NCBI GenBank assembly: GCA_943326315.2
Contig: CALPSU020000140.1
Span: 1 to 6,678 of the forward strand
Length of the DNA stretch: 6,678 nucleotides
Direction: 5' to 3'
From: Chryseobacterium gleum
GTDB taxonomy: Bacteria > Bacteroidota > Bacteroidia > Flavobacteriales_D > Crocinitomicaceae
Shown: positions 1-5,204 of the stretch, piece after piece
Numbering within the stretch: position 1 is the stretch's first letter
Layout of the letters: every line of letters starts with the position of its first letter
The notes under the pieces: generated by a model
Database searches by the model: none
Told to the model about the DNA's origin: nothing
The model's input: only the letters and a program-made list of their open reading frames with translations
Translations under genes and position numbers: made by a program

Positions 1-137
1 ATATTAAGTGAAATTCAAGTTTATGATCAAGCTTCGGTTATCATTTCTCTTACTTTTGCTTGATCAAAAGTAAGCAAAAATCAAGAAAACTTAAGATGCA
101 AGATAACTTTCAAACCGAAGTAGAATCTTCACTTAAG
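1..137. repeat. Complex intergenic inverted-repeat element beyond the 3' end of the minus-strand operon
   Basis: Several complementary blocks are nested here. An outer pair, TTAAGTGAA at 4-12 with TTCACTTAA at 128-136, extends to about 13 bp with one bulge (4-16 with 123-136). A middle pair is CTTCGGTT at 32-39 with AACCGAAG at 113-120. An inner perfect 10-bp stem is CTTACTTTTG at 49-58 with CAAAAGTAAG at 65-74. The 6-nt loop of the inner stem (CTTGAT, 59-64) is complementary to ATCAAG at 80-85, and TTTTGCTT (54-61) can instead pair with AAGCAAAA (73-80). No gene fits here. The core around TTGATCAAAA resembles dispersed intergenic motifs I recall from flavobacterial genomes; that is memory, not a search. 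It lies just past the stop codon of the gene at 142-1194, so it could form a 3' RNA structure or terminator, but no clear U-tract follows the hairpin on that strand. Confidence 0.6.
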
Positions 138-141
138 AAAT

Positions 142-1194
142 TTATTTTTTTAACCATTTAGGTAAAATAATTGCCCCAATAAATAAATAAGGGAAATAGG
201 AAATTAACCTCCAAAGAATTGCTAAAAATGTAATTAATAATAATGAATTCGAAAAAGGAGCTAATAATTCTCCGAACGCAAATTCAGCAACTCCACTCCC
301 TCCTGGAGTAGGACTAACCATCATTAATAGCCATAAAACTAGTTGTTTGCCTAAAATTTGAATATTATTAATTAAACTGAGATTAATAAAAGCGTTTAAA
401 ATACAATTGATTACTAAATATCTACAAGTCCAACTAGCAAACGTTGCAAATAATGCTTTTATCCAAAAAATTTTAGGTTCATTTTTTAATTCTTCGGAAG
501 AAATTTCGATTTCCTCACTAGTTTTTATAGCTTTTGACTGCCATCTTTTCAGAAAGGGTATTTTAAATAACCCAGATATAAAATTTGAAGTCAATTTTGG
601 AACTAGAAAAATACTAGAAAATAAAAAAGCACAAAGTATAACTTTAATTGTAAAGCCAATCCAAAAGACCCATTGAACACTCGAAGAACCTTGGAGATCA
701 TTTGGAAATAAAAATTCTTGATTAATGAATAAAAAAACAAATGGAATCAATAAAACATAAAATAAATTATCCATCAAAGCAGTAATAATAATTATTGCGG
801 TTGCGCGCCCCATTGGAATTTTTTCACGATTTAAAATAAACATCGCCACGGTAGCTCCACTCATAACACCAGGTGCCAAAGCAGAAGCAAACTCCCAAAG
901 CATAATTACATGAAAGCTTTTTTTCCAGCTTAATTGATTTTTAGTGAGAATTTTAATTCGTAACATATAAAAATAATCACGACCAACCATGCAAATGATG
1001 GCTGCAAATAACCAGAACCAAGAATTGGTTGACCAATTAATTTCAGAGAAAATATCAGAAAAATGTTGATTAGCTAAACTTCTGTAAAGCATCCAAGAAG
1101 CTACAGAAATACCAAAAAAAATTGCTAAACTGATTTTCCACCAGCTGAAAGCATTTTTTATTATAGTGTCTTCATTGACTTTAACATCCCGCAT
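142..1194 (-). CDS. Lysylphosphatidylglycerol synthase transmembrane / flippase-like family membrane protein
   Basis: A 350-residue polytopic inner-membrane protein of the UPF0104 / LPG-synthase transmembrane family, the same fold as the N-terminal flippase half of MprF. Hydrophobic segments lie at about 19-38, 57-71, 95-121, 131-157, 173-200, 247-270, 281-294 and 316-347. Family signatures are the small-residue stretch SALAPGVMSGATVAMF (104-119), followed by an arginine-containing loop and a second helix (R130 to about 157), and SPTPGGSGVAEFAF (294-307) near the C-terminus. There is no C-terminal soluble aminoacyl-transferase domain, so it is a stand-alone membrane part, and lysyl-PG synthesis should not be assumed. 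Members are thought to move or bind lipids or lipid-linked molecules; the substrate here is unknown. It is the last gene of a minus-strand operon, 4 bp after the lipoprotein stop codon. The ATG at 1194 gives a plausible short cytoplasmic N-terminus before the first helix. Confidence 0.85.
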   Translation of the reverse strand: MRDVKVNEDTIIKNAFSWWKISLAIFFGISVASWMLYRSLANQHFSDIFSEINWSTNSWFWLFAAIICMVGRDYFYMLRIKILTKNQLSWKKSFHVIMLWEFASALAPGVMSGATVAMFILNREKIPMGRATAIIIITALMDNLFYVLLIPFVFLFINQEFLFPNDLQGSSSVQWVFWIGFTIKVILCAFLFSSIFLVPKLTSNFISGLFKIPFLKRWQSKAIKTSEEIEISSEELKNEPKIFWIKALFATFASWTCRYLVINCILNAFINLSLINNIQILGKQLVLWLLMMVSPTPGGSGVAEFAFGELLAPFSNSLLLITFLAILWRLISYFPYLFIGAIILPKWLKK

Positions 1195-1198
1195 TGGA

Positions 1199-2779
1199 TT
1201 AATCTTGTTTTGTCAATTTTAAATCCATTTCCCAATTCGCTCTTACTTTTGTAACTTCAGAAAAGGTATGCAAAATTTCAGGAAAAGTATTTGTAGATCT
1301 ATTACCTGAATCCCATTTTCCATTTTTATTAGCGTCTAAAATTACCCTAAATGTATAATCGCTTGGAAGTAAATTATCTATTTTAACTGTTTTTATTTCA
1401 TCCAACGGAATGGAACGAATCACTTTGCCGCCAGATAATGCTTCCACTACAATTGGTTGGGAATACTCTGAAGCATCTAAATTTATAATCCCTAAATCTT
1501 TATCTTCTTTAAATTGTATTTTTAATTTGAAAGTATCTCTTAAAGCAGATGTAGAGGAAATGACTGCATTTAAGGATATTTTTAATTCAGCATTTGTTAT
1601 CTTATTTCTATCAAAAAATAGAAAGAGCTTATTTTTATTGTAGACTATTTTTTTAATCTTAATAATAGTAGAGTCGTCTTTGTTAGTTAGAATAAAATTT
1701 GAAGAGTCAATGTTAGTAATAAAATCAGTAGCTGTTAAAGTCAGTGTGTCTGAAGGATAAAGAAAACTGTCAGTCAAATTTGAAGTAATTGCAAGTTTTC
1801 CGTCTTTCTCTTTTTTTGTTAATCGAACAGATATTGTATCAATAAAAATTTCAGATGATGAAATGAATTCTAAGGAAGAACTATCCTTCATTGCATAAAA
1901 AAAACAAAGTGAATCTTCTGAGAGAAAAGTATATTTATCAGCAGTTAAAGGCTCGTTATTAACCTTAAAACTAGCATTCTTTAAGGATGCAGTTGATCCC
2001 ACTAAAAACATACCAGGAGCTTTATAAACCAAACTACGAATTCGAGGCTTTAATTTTGGAGAAAAAAGACGAATTGGAACAGAATCAGTTAATATAGAAT
2101 TAGAGTCCATTAACTCAGGCGATAAATCTACATATTTGTCGGTAAAAGCAAGATTTTCGTCCACTTGTAGGAGCATGTCTTTATTTTTATCTTCAAACGC
2201 TAAAATAGTATACTTGCCTTCTTTTAGATAGGAGAATTTTGCGATTCCTGTATCCGAAGTTTTTACAAAATAAGTTGGACGAATAGAGTCAGTTTTTCCC
2301 TCATATAAACCTACTAAACAGTTTTTTATCGGAGCATTCGTAAAAGCATCTATAACTTTTACTTGATACGCTAATGAATCAATTGAATCACCAGTTGAAA
2401 AAACAATTTGCATTAAAGAATCATTTCCCTCAGTAATATCTTTAATTGTTCCGTTTAAGTATAAGGAATAGGTTGTATTTGGTCTTAGAGTGTCTGTCCA
2501 ATTAATGTAAACAGTTTTTCGATCTATCCTTGCAGTTGGTTTAGCGTGTGGAGGAATCATTATCAATGTTTCATTGGGACTGTTTAACTTAATAAATTCT
2601 GAAAAAGGAATTTTAATTTCGGAATTTATAAAATTTGTACTTCCATTTTTTGGATTTAATTTTTCAGAAATAGGTTTAGGTGCTATAATATCTTTATCTC
2701 CACCTGTTAATGAAGATACTTGTGCGCAAGAATGAATTAAAAAAAGAATTCCAATAACTATAAACGTTCTGAAAGCCAT
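1199..2779 (-). CDS. Ig-like (Big_5) domain lipoprotein
   Basis: This encodes a 526-residue envelope lipoprotein if translation starts at the ATG at 2779. A GTG at 2785 in the same frame would add two residues. The ATG is preferred because it gives a compact signal peptide, MAFRTF plus a hydrophobic stretch, ending in the lipobox IHS-C (Cys18). The mature start, CAQ followed by SLTGGDKD, is typical of a Bacteroidota family annotated as Ig-like domain protein. A Big_5-type Ig domain covers roughly residues 36-130 (SEIKIPFSEF, then RPNTTYSLYLNGTIKD). The rest is beta-rich and probably holds several more Ig or carboxypeptidase-regulatory-like modules. Two acidic loops, DKNKD at about 197-201 and DANKNGKWD at about 482-490, look like calcium-binding or dockerin-like loops. 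The first codons overlap the end of the upstream fRMsr gene by 22 bp, suggesting translational coupling. The molecular role is unknown; a structural or adhesive envelope role is inference. Confidence 0.85.
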   Translation of the reverse strand: MAFRTFIVIGILFLIHSCAQVSSLTGGDKDIIAPKPISEKLNPKNGSTNFINSEIKIPFSEFIKLNSPNETLIMIPPHAKPTARIDRKTVYINWTDTLRPNTTYSLYLNGTIKDITEGNDSLMQIVFSTGDSIDSLAYQVKVIDAFTNAPIKNCLVGLYEGKTDSIRPTYFVKTSDTGIAKFSYLKEGKYTILAFEDKNKDMLLQVDENLAFTDKYVDLSPELMDSNSILTDSVPIRLFSPKLKPRIRSLVYKAPGMFLVGSTASLKNASFKVNNEPLTADKYTFLSEDSLCFFYAMKDSSSLEFISSSEIFIDTISVRLTKKEKDGKLAITSNLTDSFLYPSDTLTLTATDFITNIDSSNFILTNKDDSTIIKIKKIVYNKNKLFLFFDRNKITNAELKISLNAVISSTSALRDTFKLKIQFKEDKDLGIINLDASEYSQPIVVEALSGGKVIRSIPLDEIKTVKIDNLLPSDYTFRVILDANKNGKWDSGNRSTNTFPEILHTFSEVTKVRANWEMDLKLTKQD

Positions 2780-3237
2780 GTACACAATAGATTTAAATAT
2801 AATTTATCGGTTTCATCAAAATTATTTAGCTGATCACTATCAACATCTAAAACTCCGATAACAATCCCATTTTTAAACAAAGGAACAACAATTTCGCTTT
2901 TTGACAATGAGCTACATGCAATATGTCCAGGAAATAGGTCAACATTTGGAACTAAAAGTGTTTCAGAATTAGCCCATGCTTGGCCACAAACACCTCTCCC
3001 AAATTGAATACGAGTACATGCAATAGGACCCTGAAAAGGCCCCAAGACTAATTCAGACTCCTTAACTAAGTAAAACCCAACCCAAAAAAAACCAAAAGCT
3101 TCTTTCAATGCGGCAGAGACATTTGCTAAATTTGCTACATTATCTGTTTCATCTCCAATTAATGCTTGAATTTGAGGGATTAAACCAGTATATAACTCAG
3201 CTTTAGACTCTCCTAATAAAATTAATTGTTCAGCCAT
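2758..3237 (-). CDS. msrC: Free methionine-(R)-sulfoxide reductase (GAF-domain fRMsr, MsrC/YebR type)
   Basis: A 159-residue single GAF-domain protein, the usual length for fRMsr. It reduces free L-methionine-(R)-sulfoxide to methionine in the cytoplasm, with electrons normally supplied by thioredoxin. The sequence LVLGPFQGPIACTRIQFGRG (63-82), then VCGQAW, the segment around GHIACSSLSKSEIVVPL (104-120) and GVLDVDS (128-134) follow the family closely. The three family cysteines are present at Cys74, Cys84 and Cys108. Their spacing of 10 and 24 matches Cys84/Cys94/Cys118 as I recall them from the E. coli enzyme, with Cys108 as the likely catalytic residue. This separates it from GAF sensor domains. 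It is the first gene of a minus-strand operon and overlaps the following lipoprotein gene. The ATG at 3237 is preceded by an A-rich stretch rather than a Shine-Dalgarno sequence. Start and product are well supported. Confidence 0.92.
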   Translation of the reverse strand: MAEQLILLGESKAELYTGLIPQIQALIGDETDNVANLANVSAALKEAFGFFWVGFYLVKESELVLGPFQGPIACTRIQFGRGVCGQAWANSETLLVPNVDLFPGHIACSSLSKSEIVVPLFKNGIVIGVLDVDSDQLNNFDETDKLYLNLLCTWLSERL

Positions 3238-3278
3238 TTTTTAAATTTAAACAAAATTGCCTTTTTTAAGTGAAGCTG

Positions 3279-3286
3279 CAAAATAA
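3279..3286 (-). promoter_or_regulatory. Weak candidate -7 element for the fRMsr operon
   Basis: Read on the minus strand this is TTATTTTG, one mismatch from the Bacteroidota -7 consensus TAnnTTTG, about 41 bp upstream of the fRMsr start codon. No TTG is seen at the expected distance upstream. It is listed because the operon must start in this 94-bp divergent gap and I see no better match. Confidence 0.25.
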
Positions 3287-3301
3287 AAACAGGATTAATA
3301 C

Positions 3302-3309
3302 TACATTTG
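3302..3309 (+). promoter_or_regulatory. Candidate hemL promoter, -7 element TACATTTG
   Basis: TACATTTG matches the Bacteroidota primary-sigma -7 consensus TAnnTTTG exactly and lies 22 bp before the hemL ATG, implying a very short leader. No good TTG sits 17-21 bp upstream; the nearest partial match is CTG at 3276-3278 with a 23-bp spacer. The region is shared with the divergent fRMsr operon. Confidence 0.45.
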
Positions 3310-3331
3310 TATTTCTTAAAACAACAATAAT

Positions 3332-4639
3332 ATGGCAACAAAACATCCGTTAAAAAGAAGAGAATCTGAAGCATTATTTGAAAAATCTAAAACATATTTT
3401 CCTGGCGGAGTAAATTCTCCAGTTAGAGCTTTTAAATCGGTTGATGGTGCTCCGTTATTTATGAAAAAAGGAGATGGATGTCATATTTGGGATGAAGATG
3501 ATAATAAATTTATTGATTTTTGTTGTAGTTGGGGACCTCTTATTTTAGGGCATAATCATCCTAAAGTATTTGAAAAAGTAGTTGATACTTTAAAAAATGG
3601 ATCTAGTTTCGGAGCTCCAACGCGATTAGAAAATGAATTGGCTGAATTAATTCTTTCAAGAAATCCTTATATCGATAAAATTCGCTTTGTAAGTTCAGGT
3701 ACAGAAGCTGTAATGTCAGCTATCCGTTTATCTCGTGGATTTACGAAGAAAAACAAAGTCTTAAAATTTGAAGGTTGTTATCACGGTCACGTAGATTCTA
3801 TGCTTGTTAAAGCAGGAAGTGGATTAGTAACATTTGGAACTTCTTCTACTAGTGAAGGTATTCCTGAAAGTTATATAAATGAAACATTAGTAGTTGAATT
3901 GAATGATATTGATGCATTAAGAAAATGTATTGAGCAGTACAAAGACGAAATTGCTTGTGCGATTATTGAACCAATACCAGCGAATAATGGTCTATTATTA
4001 CAAGAATTAACGTTCTTAAAAGAGCTAAGAAAACTTTGTACAGAAAATAATATTTTATTGTTTTTTGATGAAGTAATTTCAGGCTTCCGTGTTGCTTTTT
4101 CAGGAGCTGCTGAATTATATGACATTACTCCAGATATTGTAACGTATGGTAAAATAATTGGTGGAGGATTACCCGTTGGTGCATATGGTGCAAAAGCACA
4201 TATTATGGCAAGTATTTCTCCCGATGGACCAGTTTATCAGGCAGGTACACTTTCAGGAAATCCAGTAGCAATGGCTGCGGGAATAGCATCCTTAACAGAA
4301 CTAGCTAAACCAGGATTTTACGAAGATCAAAAACAAAGAACTGAGTATTTCGTTAATTTAGTTAATACGCATGCAAAATCAAAAGGATATAATTTTGAAT
4401 TAGTTACTATTGGTTCTATCTTTTGGTTATCATTTGATGGTAAAAAACATATTAGAAAAGCTGGTGAAATCAATCCAGATATGACTGGATTTAGAAAAAT
4501 ATTTATGGCGTTATTAGAGCGTGGAATTTATTTAGGCCCAAGTGGATACGAAGTAGGTTTTATTTCGCAAGCGCATACTAAAGAAATATTAACTGAAGCA
4601 GCAAAAGGATTTTGTGAGGCTTTGGACGAAACCATGTGA
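3332..4639 (+). CDS. hemL: Glutamate-1-semialdehyde 2,1-aminomutase
   Basis: A 435-residue class-III, PLP-dependent aminomutase. It converts glutamate-1-semialdehyde to 5-aminolevulinate, the last step of the C5 route to haem and other tetrapyrroles, in the cytoplasm. Diagnostic features are FPGGVNSPVRAF (23-34), a substrate-side signature of this enzyme; SSGTEA (121-126), which holds the PLP phosphate; YHGH (150-153); IIEP (211-214); DEV with Asp246 pairing to the pyridine nitrogen; the Schiff-base lysine Lys274 in YGKIIGGG; and TLSGNP (306-311). All key residues are intact and the length is normal for the family (about 425-435). The ATG at 3332 follows an A/T-rich stretch without a Shine-Dalgarno sequence and sits right behind a TACATTTG promoter element. 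It is divergent from the fRMsr operon and appears to be transcribed alone. No upstream hemA/hemC-type gene is visible, so the pathway genes are dispersed. Confidence 0.97.
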   Translation: MATKHPLKRRESEALFEKSKTYFPGGVNSPVRAFKSVDGAPLFMKKGDGCHIWDEDDNKFIDFCCSWGPLILGHNHPKVFEKVVDTLKNGSSFGAPTRLENELAELILSRNPYIDKIRFVSSGTEAVMSAIRLSRGFTKKNKVLKFEGCYHGHVDSMLVKAGSGLVTFGTSSTSEGIPESYINETLVVELNDIDALRKCIEQYKDEIACAIIEPIPANNGLLLQELTFLKELRKLCTENNILLFFDEVISGFRVAFSGAAELYDITPDIVTYGKIIGGGLPVGAYGAKAHIMASISPDGPVYQAGTLSGNPVAMAAGIASLTELAKPGFYEDQKQRTEYFVNLVNTHAKSKGYNFELVTIGSIFWLSFDGKKHIRKAGEINPDMTGFRKIFMALLERGIYLGPSGYEVGFISQAHTKEILTEAAKGFCEALDETM

Positions 4640-4653
4640 TTTTATTCTCTGAT

Positions 4654-4709
4654 ACAGGTTTTTATTTGAAGGTACAAGGCATGCCCTGTACCTACAAATA
4701 AAAACCTGT
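4654..4709. terminator. 56-bp palindrome, likely bidirectional terminator or REP/MITE-like repeat
   Basis: The two 28-bp arms, 4654-4681 and 4682-4709, are complementary with only two mismatches (4669/4694 and 4677/4686) and no spacer; the centre is GCATGC at 4679-4684. It lies 14 bp after the hemL stop and 17 bp beyond the stop of the convergent small lipoprotein gene. Each arm carries an A5 or T5 run near its base, so a transcript from either side would form a strong hairpin, fitting a shared terminator. The right side also contains an imperfect direct repeat, CCTGTACCTACAA (4685-4697) and CCTGTCCCTACAA (4705-4717). This arrangement resembles GTAGGGACAGG-type REP elements that I recall from several phyla. 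Whether it is a mobile repeat cannot be decided from one copy. Confidence 0.7.
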
Positions 4710-4726
4710 CCCTACAATTATAAAAA

Positions 4727-4978
4727 TTATTTACATTGCGATTTCAATTCCATCATTTTTTCACCCTTCATTGTTTGGTAATTTTTACAAGCTTTATCCT
4801 TAGCTGACCTTAACGTTTTCATTTCTTTTTGAAGCGCAGGAGTTATTTCTTTGTTGAATAATTTAGAAGAAAAAGAATTTAATTCTTCTCCAGTTTTTAG
4901 ACATTTACAAAATTGTTCATCTTTTGAAGAACACGAGATCATCGTTAGAATGGATGAGAAGAAAATTATTTTTTTCAT
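4727..4978 (-). CDS. Small cysteine-containing lipoprotein, function unknown
   Basis: An 83-residue protein that I do not recognise as a named family. The N-terminus MKKIIFFSSILTMIS-C is a lipoprotein signal peptide with the lipidated cysteine at Cys16. The mature protein has about 68 residues and begins C-S-S-K-D-E-Q. The lysine-acid-acid at +4 to +6 resembles the lipoprotein export signal described for Flavobacteriia/Capnocytophaga, so exposure on the outer surface is a reasonable inference. Four further cysteines (24, 26, 64 and 82) could form two disulfides, or CKC (24-26) could bind a metal or thiol partner. The rest is Lys/Glu-rich and probably alpha-helical. An upstream match to the flavobacterial promoter with ideal spacing, and the palindrome just past the stop, support a real single-gene unit. 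It faces hemL convergently, with no functional link visible. Confidence 0.72.
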   Translation of the reverse strand: MKKIIFFSSILTMISCSSKDEQFCKCLKTGEELNSFSSKLFNKEITPALQKEMKTLRSAKDKACKNYQTMKGEKMMELKSQCK

Positions 4979-5010
4979 AAATTATTTATTTGAAAGGAAC
5001 ACCTTTAAAT

Positions 5011-5040
5011 CAAAAGTAGGATTTTATTTAAAGTAACCAA
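5011..5040 (-). promoter_or_regulatory. Promoter of the small lipoprotein gene (TTG-N19-TACTTTTG)
   Basis: Read on the minus strand, TTG (5040-5038) is followed by a 19-bp spacer and TACTTTTG (5018-5011). This is a full match in sequence and spacing to the Bacteroidota consensus TTG-N19-TAnnTTTG. Transcription would begin near 5005, leaving a leader of roughly 25 nt before the ATG at 4978. It is the best promoter match in the window. Confidence 0.6.
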
Positions 5041-5078
5041 AATGTACTGCTAAAATCATAATGTTATTATTACTGTTG

Positions 5079-5091
5079 AACTTTCAAAGTT
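5079..5091. promoter_or_regulatory. Short perfect dyad in the 226-bp divergent gap, possible operator
   Basis: AACTTT-C-AAAGTT is a perfect 13-bp dyad with a single central base. It lies about 40 bp upstream of the small lipoprotein promoter and about 110 bp upstream of the aminotransferase start. A 1-nt loop would not make a good RNA hairpin, so a DNA-binding site is the more sensible reading, but a dyad this short in AT-rich DNA could be chance. The rest of the gap (4979-5204) shows two candidate promoters and no convincing gene. Confidence 0.2.
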
Positions 5092-5177
5092 TATCAAAAC
5101 AAGCTTAAATGATACATTATTATTAATATAAGAATGAATATCAGTCCAATTAATAATGATCGTGTATTCAAACTCAT

Positions 5178-5185
5178 TATATTTG
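5178..5185 (+). promoter_or_regulatory. Candidate promoter of the aminotransferase/omega-amidase operon, -7 element TATATTTG
   Basis: TATATTTG fits TAnnTTTG and lies 19 bp before the ATG at 5205, implying a very short leader. At the ideal 19-bp spacing upstream there is only ATG (5156-5158) instead of TTG, so the -33 side is weak. The end of the element overlaps a small dyad, TTTGG-CTAT-CCAAA (5182-5195). Confidence 0.45.
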
Positions 5186-5204
5186 GCTATCCAAAACATA
5201 CAAA

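Noticed and set aside
407..676. 89-codon plus-strand open frame inside the flippase-like gene
   Set aside because: It lies wholly antisense to a well-supported membrane-protein gene, has no recognisable domain or own promoter, and is explained by the AT-rich complement.
142..1194. Reading the membrane protein as a full MprF lysyl-PG synthase giving cationic-peptide resistance
   Set aside because: The C-terminal soluble aminoacyl-transferase domain is absent, so only the transmembrane flippase-like part is present and the substrate is unknown.
1410..1643. 77-codon plus-strand open frame inside the Ig-like lipoprotein gene
   Set aside because: Antisense shadow with no domain, and the lipoprotein frame is clearly the coding one.
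2758..3237. GAF protein as a signalling or cyclic-nucleotide sensor
   Set aside because: The full set of fRMsr cysteines with family spacing, and no attached output domain, make the reductase reading much stronger.
3871..4125. 84-codon minus-strand open frame inside hemL
   Set aside because: It lies opposite the conserved catalytic core of hemL, whose motifs fix the coding frame.
4654..4717. CRISPR-like or integrase attachment site
   Set aside because: There is only one palindrome with one extra half-unit, no spaced repeat array, and no integrase or tRNA nearby.
4851..5036. 61-codon plus-strand open frame over the small lipoprotein and its promoter
   Set aside because: The minus strand carries a signal peptide, lipobox and promoter that explain the region; the plus-strand product shows nothing recognisable.
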